From Hyparrhenia diplandra (taxonomy: Eukaryota > Streptophyta > Magnoliopsida > Poales > Poaceae), in contig JADLZK010009275.1 in the NCBI GenBank assembly GCA_015847255.1, positions 62,001-126,000 of the forward strand: a stretch of DNA of 64,000 nt, written 5' to 3'. A program made the position numbers and the translations under genes. This document shows positions 46,901-58,760 of this stretch, one piece after another (the first letter of the stretch is position 1; each line of letters opens with the position of its first letter). The notes below the pieces were generated by a model, which saw only the letters and a program-made list of their open reading frames with translations, was not told the DNA's origin and ran no database searches.

Positions 46901-48189
46901 CAGCAGACCACGTTCTGTTGCTGCAGCAGTGCATCTCAATTCAATCTATGCATGTAACTAGTTACTAGCCTCTAGAACTTGTTTAGGCTGCAAATATAAT
47001 AACCATAGAACAAGACTCATTATTTTTTTGTAGTGCTCTGTTTTTTTTTTTTTTTTGGTCATACGTCTGATGATCTAAATATTGGGGTAGGTCAGCTGTG
47101 CATATATAATCTTATTTCTTGGTTCATGTGTTTAAACTTTGAAGAAAGATACCACTGTTCCTCATTTATAGTGCTTATTTGAAATTTCTCAATGTTGACA
47201 CTTGACAGTGATTTCCACAATCTGCGAACTGAATCTCTCAAACAGCAGTACAAGTTGGTGAGTGTTTTGAACTTGAATTTATTAAGCACTACCTTCCAGC
47301 GATGCTTCAGTGTGCCTAATCAATGTAATTTATTGGTTGATCAGGTCAAGGATAGGACAGCGGTTCAGGATACATTCAGCTATGGTTCCCATGTGATGCA
47401 ATATGGCTCACTGGAGTTGAATGTTCAAAAATTGTTTTCGTTCATTGGCACAAACCCTGCTAACGATGGCAACACGTTTGTAGAAGATAACTCATTGCCA
47501 TCATATTCGAAAGCTGTTAATCAGCGTGATGCTGATCTTGTCTACTTCTGGCAGAAGGTTTGTAAATCATGAGAAAGCTAGTTATCTTGATTGTTGTCAG
47601 AAGATCTATTTACTTCATTCAGTTCTTTTCAACAATTTATGCATTCATTTCAATGAACAAACCAACTGATTGCCTTCTTTATCTCTCATGAAGTACCGGA
47701 AACTGGCTGATGGCTCGTCTAAGAAAAAATGAAGCTCGGAAGGAATTGCTTGAAGTGATGGCCCACCGGTCTCATGTTGACAACAGTGTTGAGCTCATTG
47801 GAAGCCTTCTCTTTGGATCTGAGGACGGCCCAAGGGTTCTGAAAGCCGTCCGTGCATCTGGTGAACCTCTGGTTGATGATTGAGTTGTCTCAAGTCCATG
47901 GTGAGCCTCTATTGACTGCTTGCAGGCTTGCAGCTAAAGCATGAAAAATACTCTTGTTCTGCTTGCATTTTTGCATGTCTATAACCAACCTCTGCATTTG
48001 CTTCAGGTTCGTACTTTTGAGGCGCAATGTGGGTCGTTGGCACAGTATGGGATGAAGCACATGCGATCCTTCGCAAACATCTGCAACGCTGGCATCCTTC
48101 CTGAAGCAGTGTCAAAGGTCGCCGCACAGGCTTGCACCAGCATTCCTTCCAACCCCTGGAGCTCTATCCAGAACGGTTTTAGTGCCTAA
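43994..48189 (+). CDS. vacuolar-processing enzyme (legumain, C13 cysteine protease), with two compensating frame errors
   Basis: Exons: 43994-44197, 45077-45241, 45721-45877, 46001-46086, 46180-46379, 47209-47257, 47345-47557, 47694-47900, 48007-48189. VPEs cleave after Asn/Asp in the vacuole, maturing seed storage proteins and hydrolases and acting in vacuolar cell death. Residues 1 to about 23 form a signal peptide (VAARLRLALLLLSVCLCSSA). The catalytic domain has RWAVLVAGSSGYYNYRHQ, catalytic His in YSDHGGPGVLG, catalytic Cys in YLEACESGSIFEG and the substrate-pocket segment TTASNAEESSWGTYC. The C-terminal prodomain ends NPWSSIQNGFSA. Length fits the family (about 490 aa). In exon 8 an extra A (47724-47729) gives a TGA, and a missing G at 47882 restores the frame; the exon length (207) is unchanged overall. 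The active-site part is intact. Confidence 0.93.
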
Positions 48190-49265
48190 GAACCATAGGT
48201 GAGGCGTAATATTACAGCCGCTCCACCACACCGAACTCCATTGCAGCCATAGGTGAAGCAGACTTACACCATTATTATAGCTGTTCCACCGTACCAGATT
48301 ACGTAACTATGCCCAATTTCCGGTGTACATACATAGTCGGAAAGTTATTTGGCAATTGTATTGGTCGTTGGTGTATATATTATACTCCCTATAGTTTGTT
48401 AGCAGATGTGTAGTTTGTAATTCCGTAAATGAAGAACGCATTGCTGCTATTTCTATATAGCCGACTGAAGTTCATGTGAAACTTTACCTGATTCTTGTTG
48501 GGAAATGGACTATCCATAGTGGAATTCTTGCATTCAAAACAATCCCTGAGTGATCATTCAAAATGAAGCGCTTTTTTCATTTCCATTTGAGGTTCGGTTT
48601 ATTTTCAGTTGTTGGCTTGTGGCTGGTGACATCTGTTCCATATGGGTAGTTTCATTTGTTTCGTTCTCTCTGTCACATTGTTTTGCACTATATACCTGCA
48701 GTAGTTACCCATGGAAACAAATAAAGAAGTGCATCAATTAGAATTCCAGTTGCAAATTGTTCCCCCTTTCACCCCAAAGCATGCTGGGACTGTGTTAGCT
48801 GCCGGATTTGGAATTGGAGAGAGATTTGGGAAGGAAACAAGAGCAGGGAAGGCAGCAAGAGGTTTAGGGACTAGTACGAAGGATTGACTTCATTCATTCA
48901 GAATTGTCTTGTACTGTACAATGTTTATTAAAGTCTTGTGTGATGTACAATACTAGTACTTCCCTCCTATTCATCCTCGTCAAATCTATTGGTGAACTAT
49001 AGTTGTTATAAATGGAACTTTTCTCATGTGAGTATGTGACATTTTGCTAGAAATGTTTGGATTTGGGCTTATTCATGTTTATTTTATTTATAAGCCCAGC
49101 CCGACCTGGGCCGAATTACTCCTGCTAAGCCCATTTGCTTCGCTCGCGATTCCGTATCTCGAGCAGCGCCAACAGCCTTCAGCTTAGCCATAGTATAACG
49201 GAGATTGTACTTGTCCAAAACAAAAGGAAGTAAAAGTGGCTGGGAGCGATTGCTGGCTAAGGAAG
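48190..49265. other. VPE 3' UTR and downstream intergenic DNA
   Basis: Probable 3' UTR to about 48450. Then TE-like debris, including a short minus-strand open stretch at 49084-49272 that is not recognised. Confidence 0.4.
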
Positions 49266-49269
49266 TTTT

Positions 49270-49560
49270 CACCTCCCGATTTCCAAAAACGTGAAACTTT
49301 GATATAAAATAGGGCTCTCTCTCTCAATGCGTAGTTTCATGCACACTTTCATAGACTATTTTTAGACTCGTGGGTCTCACAACCTCTCCCTTTTCTATCT
49401 TCCCGCATGGAGCAACACACAGATAAAACGAACAGAGGTTCTCAATTCGAGTTTCATACGGTTTCATAGGTGTTGGAAACAACGCTAGAGAGTTTCACCA
49501 AGATGAAATTTTTTCCTTCTCTCTCCTCCCAGTTTGCCACTATTATAAATGTGCATGAAA
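49270..49560. mobile_element. MITE-like repeat, family shared with 60160-60780
   Basis: It contains CCGATTTCCAAAAACGTGAAAC, GGTTTCATAGGTGTTGGAAAC and TTTCACCAAGATGAAATTTTTTCC. The reverse complements of these phrases, slightly changed, recur at 60160-60780 (GGAAAATTTTTATCTTGGTGAAA, GTTTCACGGTTTTGGAAATCG). Two opposed copies in one window imply a dispersed TE family. The ends are not resolved. Confidence 0.6.
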
Positions 49561-49914
49561 CCCTATTGAGACTGGCCTTATTCACAAAAAGGTGTGTCGT
49601 TAGTTGTTGCTATGTGCACTTAATAACTACTCCCTCTAAACTGGAAATTAAAGTCATTCTGGACAACATACAAGGGGTGATAATTAGGGTGTATTTTTAC
49701 CTGTTTGTGCGTGGCTCGACCTATGCATCAAACTATCATGTTCGGCTTGTGCTCGTTTCAGCTTATTTCAACTTATTCTCTCTTACAGAATACTATTAAA
49801 ACAGCTGAAATCAGCCGAACAGGCTCTATCTTAGCTGGGCTGGTTAATGTGCTAAGGCCCGAGGGTGAAGGCCATGGTTTGATTCCTCGTGGGTCACCCT
49901 AGGCGTTCAGTACT

Positions 49915-50640
49915 ACCGAACCGATCGGTTCGGTTCCTCGGTTCCAGCTGTAATTCGGTTCCTCACAAAGTTAGTACCGATCGGTTCCCAAAAAATGTCG
50001 GTACCGAGGTACTTCGGTTTTGGTTCTTTCGGTTCGAGTTCCAAGAAATATGAAAAGAACCGAACTAGGGATGGTCGGGACGACGCGACAAGGTGACGCG
50101 CGGGGAGGGCGTCGAGGTCGGCGGGGGACGCACCAGGACGGACCCGGCGGCGCGGGGAGAGCGTTAGGGACGGGTGGGACACGCTGGGACGGAGAAAGGG
50201 GAGCCACGGCGGGTGGCGTAGCGGTGGCAACACGCGCCGAGGGCGGCCGAGGTCGGGCGCGAGACACGGGGGACGGAGAGGGCGGGCGCCGTGGTGGGCG
50301 GCGAGCGCTGCGAGAGGGCGTCGAAGTCGGGCGGCGACTCGCGAGGGAGAGGTGCAATGTCGATGCGAGTCGGGACTTAGTCCGAGAGAGTGCGAGTGGA
50401 GTGCTAGCTGGTAGGGTTTGGCTTCGGGCTGTTGTTGTGGGTTGTTGTTGGGCCATTCTCCCTTCTTTGGGCTCATTTACACGGGCTACACCGAATTCGG
50501 TTCTAATTCGGTTTTTCGGTAAACCGAGGCTCGGAACCCAATTTACCTCGGTTCTTCGGTCCTCGAGTCCGAGAACCGAACGAAACCAAATTTCTTTGGT
50601 TCGGTTTTTTGGTTCGGTTTTCAATATTTCTCGTTTTGGT
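49915..50640. mobile_element. TE with dense GGTTCGG / CCGAACC terminal motifs
   Basis: Both outer parts (49915-50070 and 50490-50640) are packed with CGGTTCGGTT, ACCGATCGGTTC and TTCGGTTTTTCGG words on both strands. The centre (50080-50360) is GC-rich and free of them. Subterminal clustering of a short motif at both ends is typical of hAT or related DNA elements. The centre has open frames on both strands without a recognised domain. Confidence 0.55.
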
Positions 50641-50644
50641 TTCT

Positions 50645-51780
50645 GTCGTGGTTGTATACCACGGTCACAGTAACCGACTGGCTAATGTGTGCAACGATGG
50701 CCTAACTCAAGAGACAATGACACATGGTTTATCTTGGTTCGGGGCTAATCGACACACCCTAGTCCAAATTGTGTGGCACTATCGAGCTCAAATGCTCGAT
50801 CGGGCAAATACAAGCGGGCAAGAGAGGGAGATGAGCTCCCGTGTCTCGTGGCGTGTCTTTGGATCGAGTGGATCGAGTGTGGATTATGAGTGTGCTTGAG
50901 AACTTGACCTCATCCGATGGCCAAGCCCTCCCTTTTATAGTCTCAAGGGGAGCTCACAGCGACCATCGAACCAAGGGCCTAGGAGTCAAAGAAATGTAAA
51001 TCGAGGGGGTAAAGAGAGAAAAGTTCTTCGGTCCTGTCGGGCACACCGGCTGTCCGGGTGCGGCGCCGTCGCCGCCCCTATCCCGCAGTACGCCGCCGGC
51101 CGTTGTAGAGTTGGATAGGGCGGCTCCGATTCCGTCGCGACGACGCGGCCGCCGAGCTCGGAGCTCTTTGGTTGGCGTCGGGGGAACAATGAGCTCGTCT
51201 CGCCGCCATCGTACTCCCTTGCTCCCGCCGCGTCAGCACGCGCCGGGCGTGTCCGCGGTCGACCCGCGTGGCGCCGCCGGCCTTAAATGCTCGTACTCGA
51301 TGTCGCAGAAAACGCGTGTGGCGGGAGAGCTCGGGGGGAGCTCTACCACGCCACCGAGGTCATTTTTGTCTTGTAGTGCTTGTCCCGTAGCACATGGCAT
51401 GGTATGGCGTGGTTCGGACGGACCATACCGTGCGTGCCGTCCAGGGTCTTGTTTTTCCGGCGAGATCTCATCGTAGGCTGCGGCGCCCGACATGTAGTCG
51501 CGTCGCTGCCGCTAGGCATTGCGTCTTGGGCCCGCCGCTAGCAAGAACTGGGGCCGCCGGGGAGCTCGCCCCGAGGCGGAGAAGAGCTCGCTACCGAGGT
51601 GGAGTTCGGTACATTTCGCGCGTACAGAGGCGGAGAATTGTCGCCCGAACGCGTGCTCGAGTCTCGCGCCTGAGAGCTCGCTACCCGAGGAAGCTCGTCC
51701 GAGACGGAGGAATCTCAGCTGAGCTCGGGCTTGGAAGAAGCGAGAGGAGCTTCACCTCGCTTCCTTGTTAATGAGCTCGG
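50645..51780. mobile_element. LTR-retrotransposon fragment (probable LTR piece)
   Basis: Contains phrases common in grass LTRs: GTTTATCTTGGTTCGGGGCTAATCG, a TATA-like CCCTTTTATAGTCTCAAGGGG near 50930-50950, and a GC-rich tail. No polyprotein domain was recognised and no paired copy lies in the window, so it is called a fragment. Confidence 0.45.
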
Positions 51781-54700
51781 TTTCCCTGTGTCGTGGCGTT
51801 AGTAGTGGGTCTGATCAACTAATTACGTCCGGAATATCTGCGTCCCACAGTTTCAGTTCTCGGTTTTTCGTGCCCAGGCTGACTCGTGGGTAGCTATTTT
51901 TGCATTAAGAATGAATTTTGCTTGAGGAGGCTAGCAGACCGAGTAAAGGACTGCTTAATGACACGTAGCCCCGCGAGGTAAGTAATGAGCACGGAGCATT
52001 CTCGTCCAAAGGTTGGTTAAAACAGGTTGAATGGCATTATTTGTGCAAACGCTTGTGACCCCAAAAACAATTTTTTTTTCCAATACGGAGGGAGTATTCT
52101 ATGTTTTTTTGAACATGTAAATGGGCTATTTGGTTCCTGCCAGCACGCGTGTGCGGGCGCCACAACTTTGGCGGAAATACGAGCCGCGAAAAGTTGTGGC
52201 TTGGTGTGTGATGTCTGTAAACTAAACACTCCCCAAATCTTTGCAGTCTGCTAATTCCATATAAAAGAAAGTCCACGGCGGCTAAACCACCAGATGCCAA
52301 GTTCTCAACCAACTCTTATTACATGTCTAAATACTTGTGTTGATTGTTTGTACATACTATTAGGTTAATTCCCGGCATAATATAAATGCAATTTCCAGGC
52401 TGCCCCTAACAACGGAGTTGCTGAACCAACCAGAAGGGATTCGTATTGGTTCTCATCTGTAGGTTGCGGCTGTAGGCTGTGGCTAGAAACAGTAGAAATC
52501 TATTTGTTGTTTGCAGCCACAGTTGCATCTGCAAAAATGTATGGCGAGCACAACCAGGCTTATCAACCATAGTAGAATGTTTTTCTCCCACAACCTATCA
52601 GCCATAAACACCGTAAGCTGAACAACCCGGATTTGCAAGAAATACAACTTCCACTCTACTGCAAGCCCTGTCCGGCCCACACTTAATGTCAAAATTAAAG
52701 GAAAACTCTATATACGTACGAATGACTTGTCCAACTCCGATCCACTACGACTCGATCATGTGGAAAGATTTAATTAAGGCAATGCCAATAACACAGCAGC
52801 AGTCCTGTTTAATCAAGGCAACTTCAGTTAGGTTATATGTTTGCGTGGCAGGTACTAACAGGGGCAACGGCCATGCTATCAAACAGAGGCTGTCAGCAGC
52901 CTTGCACACAGCCTTGCAACAAAGCAAGGCAGCAGGGCCAGCCAACCATAGCACAGTTCCAGCAAAAACTCAATCAACAATTAAAGCTCTGTTGTGTACT
53001 AGGAGGCCATAGTGGTAGTGGCGATACTTGCTTTTGATCTTCTTCTCACATGCAGTGCAATCATGCGATCAAAGTGGTAGCTAGCTTTGTTGATGATGAA
53101 CAAAAAGAGCAGCGGAGTACAGCGATGGATCTGGATGGGTAGCTAGCAGACGAGTTTGCGCTGCTGCCGAGACGAAAAACGACTGAAATCAGGAAGCTTG
53201 TCCGGGACACATGGGACTTTACTGAAATGTCGATCGGGAACTATTGATGCAATTTGAATAGAATAAAAAAAAATATCTGGAATGTACTAGTATCAAATTA
53301 AAAGATCAACAGTTGGGTCCTGAATATTTCTTAGAGTTGACTATCTCTTTCTCCAAACCAGAGGAGTTGAAGTTATGGATATACGTTAAAAAGTTCCTGA
53401 TTGAGATGTTAAAAACTAGATTAAAAAATTAAGGAGTTTTAATTTTTTTTTTTCTAATAAGACAAGCTGCAAATTCGAGTGGAGCGACCTATGCCAAAAC
53501 ATGAAAAATACATTGTTCGGCGGATGGTTTTGGGTTGTCTGATGTTGATTTGTTACGAGGAAAACACTGCTGAATGGTTAGCTGAGAAGCATCTAACATA
53601 AAATTTAAGAAGGCAAGAAGGCAGCATGCCGGCCAGCACGTTTTTAGGTGTTATAAGCTGGTGTACGTGGCATCTTTAATTTGGGGACCTACTACCGACG
53701 GAGGTTGTGCCAGAGCACAAAAGGACAGGCGCGAAACATGCATCCAGATGTTTTGATTGATGCTAGTAGTAGACATTATTTAAGCACTGATTTGGTCCGC
53801 CGCCGGTTAGGCCTAAGGATTTATTTTCTGTGAGCAACAACAGGACAGGATACAGCCCAGCATCTGCTTATATTAGTATAGCTAGTACTCCTATAATAAC
53901 CTCTGACTGACTTGTTTAACCGGAAGGATCTGCAGAAGCTTCTGTGGCCACGCCTTTGGAAATGATTCTTGTCAAGGTCATGCATCTCAAAAAATATTAG
54001 ATTTTTTTTGCTGGAAATTAAAGTATAATTGCAGTATTTAGTGACTAATTGCCCACGATTATAAAGTAACTAATAGAGAAAGTATAGCTAGTGGTGGCAG
54101 TGGCAGTATTTAGTGTGTATATAATGGTAACATGTGTCCACTAACGACGGCGTAACGTGCGGGGCAATTTCTGGTGTGGTGACGGCGACGATGACTTAGT
54201 GTCAAACCGACAAGCACGTCAAAACATACTGTCAATGCTTTGCTTTGCTTTCACTGCCATTGCACACTAGATAGGGTAGGTTAGTTTTCTTTTTCTTTTT
54301 TGTTAAGAGATTTATCTTTTTCTCTTCTCAAATACGCTAAAGGTTTGCACATCTTTGCTATTAAGAGTGATAAATAATGAAGGTTACGAACGACACGCTA
54401 TCCCTAATGTAACAGAAAAAGATCAAGTGCTATTACTCGCTAATCCTACTACCTTGTCATCACCGGCGATCCGACGTGGTGGTCCCTAAGGAGGAAGTGC
54501 AGCATTCACTGCACACCACACATATGAGATGCACATCATCAAGCTAGAATTCTTCCGGTGAAATCAAAGCAACTTGAAACGACACACAAGCAGCAGGGGT
54601 CAGATATATGTCCATGTCCTCAACATATATACTGAAATAAATAATGAAAGCTCACTGCATGATTGAGACTTGGGAAGTGTAATTAGGTAGCTTGACTTTG

Positions 54701-55100
54701 GCCTTAATTAGGGTGTGTGTGCATGATTGCGTGGTGTAATTAAGTTGACCGGGCGGCCCTCTGCTGGGTGATTAGGTGAGAAAGAGGACCGTGCCGTCCT
54801 AACTTCCTTCCTTGCTTGCCGTTGGCGTGTGTATGTGAGTAGGGTAGGTTTGACAGCTATCCGTGACACCAAAGTTGCAACTACCTCAAGCTACAGCTAT
54901 TGCGATACACATCGATGGCTGCAGATGGATGTATACAGTGATGGAGCTGGAAAGGTGTAGTACCTATAGCACCAAAATGCCATTGCTCATCATATCGATA
55001 GATGGACGTGTCGCCTTGCAAAGCTTATAGCTGGTAGTATCTGTTAGTTGGACGGTACCTATATAAGGAAACTGCTGTTTGCTTTGCTGGTGCGGACAAA
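51781..55100. other. gene-free AT-rich region
   Basis: A Stowaway right end (GGAGGGAGTATT, 52087-52098) survives without its partner. A MITE-like palindromic stretch with GTGGCT/AGCCAC words spans about 52460-52530. The rest is AT-rich intergenic DNA with no gene I can support. Confidence 0.4.
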
Positions 55101-57600
55101 TTATAATGTCTACTCGCCGTACATCTCTCGATCGATCTCCTCGATCTCCCTATGTAGCTTTTGACCTGATTTCTCCAACAGACTTTTGATTCTGCGTCCA
55201 AAATACGGCCACGGGTGATGACGAGAGAATCGGGTAAACGTCGCTGCCTTCCAGTCGATCAGTCCCCAAAACAAGCATCAGGGGCTTGAAGAGAAGAAGA
55301 AGAAGGCAAGGTAACCGACCGACCGAATGAATGATACGGGAATCGCAATTCGCAAATAGTGCATGAGACGCACCGACGCGTCGTTTTCGGACAGAAGAGA
55401 AGGGCAGCATTCCATTCCAGCAACAAAGGGATGGAGCTCGTGGCCACGCACCGGCCGGCCGGCCGGCCAGTTCGCATGCATTATGGCGCGCGCGATCGTC
55501 TGAATTATTGTTTTGCCTTGCTGGTAAGGTGGTGATGGGGCTGCTTCTTTTTCTCTCGTTCGGCCGGCGCAGCCGCAAACGGCAGCTACTAGCTTGCAAT
55601 TGCATTGGTATCGCACAAATTCTGGACCCCATGGGTGCCATTTGTGTGGACGGATGGGCATGCCGCACATGCACATGGATGCCTGCCATCACGACACGAA
55701 CAGGGAGGATAAAAAACAGTAGTAAAGGAGAGACCAAATAAATCAAAGGCAAAGCCAAATGTCGTACGAGGATGAAGGATGGAGGAGCACGTCCTCTTTT
55801 GTGACAGATAGGGACTGGTGCAGCGCCAAGTGTCGGGCGGGAAATTTTGCGTGCACCGTGCGCGGTCCCGATCCGTTTCCGTTGCGTTGGTGGTAGCTCC
55901 ATCACCGATCCATCCATCGGAACGCGCGCGTACTTGTGGTGGTGCGTGCTGGTGTGGCGCGCGCGCAGCCATGCATTCACCTTGATTGCCTTTCCGCCTG
56001 GCTTTCCCTCCCCAGTGCGCTACCTCTCCTTCCCTTGGCAACGAAGCAAACGGCCGAGCCGGGACGGCGCAGCGAAATCACGTAACGTACGGATCCACAG
56101 CCAAGCAACCAAAAAAGGGTCCATCGGCGCCATCGGACCCCACGCGTTGTTTGTCGTATTTTTGGCACCTGCGATCGACTGCGAGGTGGGAACGTGCAGT
56201 GGGATGCGGCGCGGCGCGGCGCGTTCCCAGCCATCTGATGGCTGATGATCGTGTCCGTTCGTACGTTCACACACATGCTTGTACACGGCAGCCAGCACTA
56301 GCAGGCACACGAACGAACCTTCCTCGTGTGCGTGCGTGTGTTCTTGATTTGTACCTGCAACCTGCGTGCACTGTCGTCGGCCGCCACGCAATATCGACGA
56401 TCGATCCCCTCCTCTCCTGCGTATGAAAGTGCATATACTTTCGTATGTGCTAGTAGCTATAAACGTAGTATAATATTGTAAAAAATAATTCAAGTGGCAA
56501 GGCTCACACCGGCGGACGACGTACTCCGTCCGTCCGTGTGTTGTAGTGCCATCCCATTCATCAGCTAAAAACGGTGAAAAACAGCTGCACAAGCACAAAA
56601 CGACGCCGGCAAAGAGGAATGGGCAACGAAAGGCGGAAAAAGGTTGCCCGCCCCGTCGGCGTCCGTTCGTTTTCGCCGATCGGGCATGCATGCATTTTGC
56701 ATTCATCCATCAGGCCGCGCACTACTCGCGACCGACCACAACGACACGAACCTCAAGGCCCTCGTTCGTTTGGGCTTTATCCGCCCGTGGGTCGATATTT
56801 TCGCCAGTGATTTTCTCACAAAGAAAGACAACCGCCAGTATTTTGCGGCCCAAAGAGCACATCAGCCAGCCCCCAGCCGAACACGACGTGCACGCCACGA
56901 CCACACCACAAGCCCGCAGAGCACTGCACGGAGCCTGCCTGCCTTTACTGTGTGCCTGCCAAAACAACCACTAGTGGATATCACGTAGTACGTACTCTGC
57001 AAACAGTGGTGGAATCGAAACCACTGTTGGGATGCTTCAGTCATGCTTCTGTTTCACATGCTTCAGTCTTTTTGCCGATCATTAGTAAATATAAATATAA
57101 ATAAATATTACTTTTACCATCCCCGTATAAAAGCTCAGCTCCTCCATCCAATAAATAAAATAAGAAAAACAAAACAAAATAGCTTGTAGAAAAAAAAAAA
57201 AACTATAAAAGATTTCTTGAACGAATCACATATATTCCCTATCTTCAGCGAATTTGGCTCTGTGGAACCTGATACCTCAGACGTTTCTAGAAACCACATA
57301 TTCACTAATGAGTACGACACACTACACAAATGGAAACGCGCATTTTATTTGCTTCTCATTTTTCAGAAAATCACATAAAAAAACTTTTTAACTCGAAAAT
57401 AACCTACTTTTTTCATAAGGAAATCATCTACTTTACCTAGCTATATCAACGGGAAATCGATTCTCAACCGAACCGAAGCAGAAGAAGAGACCAAATTAAT
57501 TAATTTAAACTTGCAGCACAACAAATCAAATCACGGACCCGTGCCAGCTGTCACCACCAAGCGAGACCCGTTAGCCCGCGACTCCACCCGAAGGCATTGG
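55100..57600. promoter_or_regulatory. long upstream region of the AG-peptide gene
   Basis: Moderately GC-rich, with several overlapping ORFs on both strands (the longest 55150-55980 minus). None shows a domain or splice structure. Short tandem GGCC words lie at 55451-55468. It most likely acts as the distal promoter or intergenic DNA. Confidence 0.35.
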
Positions 57601-57609
57601 CCCTCCCTC

Positions 57610-57617
57610 TATAAATA
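57610..57617 (+). promoter_or_regulatory. TATA box of the AG-peptide gene
   Basis: TATAAATA in CCCTCTATAAATACCCGCC, about 150 bases before the start codon. This predicts a transcription start near 57640 in a C/A-rich leader. Confidence 0.75.
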
Positions 57618-57766
57618 CCCGCCCCCTCCATCTGCACCTTTCCCCACCACCAGCACAGATCTCGTGCCCGCCGCTATCATTCCTTCCTTCTCCACAGCAA
57701 CACCTCCCCTGCCTTCTAGAACCTTCTCGCCGCCGCCACCACCACCACCAGTCGAAGCAGCAAGCA

Positions 57767-57956
57767 ATGGCCGGAGTCGGATCGAAGGCCCTCGCCGTTG
57801 TCGCCGTCCTGGCGGCCGTCGCCTTCTCTGTGGCCTCCGCGGCAGATGCGCCCGCGCCCAGCCCCGTCTCCGCCGCCGGCGCCGCGTCCGCGCCCTTTGC
57901 CGCGGCACTCGTCGCCTCCGCCGCCGCCTTTCCTCTTCGCCGCCGTCCGCCACTGA
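57767..57956 (+). CDS. arabinogalactan peptide (AG-peptide), one frameshift near the end
   Basis: AG-peptides are short GPI-anchored cell-surface proteoglycans whose few Pro residues are hydroxylated and carry arabinogalactan. The first 25 or so residues (starting MAGVGSKALAVVAVLAAVAF) form a signal peptide. The mature part has the Ala-Pro/Ser-Pro core DAPAPSPVSAAG and then ASAPFAAALVASAAAF, a hydrophobic GPI-addition segment. One extra T in TTT 57929-57931 throws out the last few residues. Without it the frame would end at TGA 57954-57956, giving about 62 aa, the usual length; the region length (190 nt) is 3n+1, as expected. As written, translation would run on to 58201 (144 aa), which is atypical. 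Confidence 0.85.
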
Positions 57957-58760
57957 GGACTGATGGTGTCTCCTGCTTTCCTGCCTACCTAGCAGTACTT
58001 CCGCCACCACCACCGCCGCCGCCGCCGCCTAGATCTATTTATTATTATTGGAGTGTTACTAGCAGTAGTAGGGAGATTTCTTCGTTGCTTGCTCTCATGT
58101 CTTCGTCGTCGTCGTCGCATTTTGGTTGGTCGGATCTGGTGTCAGGGTGGGTTGCTACCGTGTCGTGCTGTCGGTTGTGTGATCTGATGATCCCCTTGTA
58201 GATACTCTGCTATCTCTCCGTGATCGTGTGTGTCTGCTTCCTATTGCTACTGATATATTATCATTATTATTTCTTATATTGTTTCAGACATGCGTGGTTG
58301 CTAATCTACTAGTCTTTCTCTGCGCTTGTTTGTTAGTACTGTGCTTCTCCATCGTTGCGAATTTTTTTTGGATCTGTGACTCATTAGGTTTGATTCTACT
58401 TCGGATCCGCGTGCGACGCAACGAGGTTTTCTTTTGGTGGCCAGGAATTAAATTGATTAATTATTGACGATGACTTTCTGAGCCTAACGTATCTTGGTCA
58501 GATGTGTTTGGATCTGCTTGAGAGGATACGGTCAGGCAGCAGAAGAATGAACCTTGGGGCGTGTGTAGTTTAATGCTCTTCCTGTGCTGATCTCGATCGA
58601 TCAGTCTGTCACAAATGTATTCGTCGTGCGTGGTGCCCCAAGCCATTCCTCAATTCTTTTTGGTATTCCATTAAACTGAATGCAGCTCAATTCTTTTTTT
58701 TTTTGAACTGAATGTAACGGCGGCAGAAATAAACCAATGCTGGCAAAATTAGGGAGGAGC
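57957..58760 (+). other. 3' UTR of the AG-peptide gene and flanking DNA
   Basis: T-rich transcript-like sequence with AATAAAC near 58726. No other coding feature. Confidence 0.45.

Noticed and set aside
55150..55980. 276-codon minus-strand ORF, the longest uninterrupted frame outside the TEs
   Set aside because: No domain, a mix of unrelated compositions along its length, no splice or promoter context, and overlapping open frames on the other strand. Probably chance in GC-rich DNA.
58021..58201. Extended 144-aa form of the AG-peptide
   Set aside because: The extension has no family resemblance and arises only from the extra T at 57929-57931; the usual C-terminus is present one frame over.
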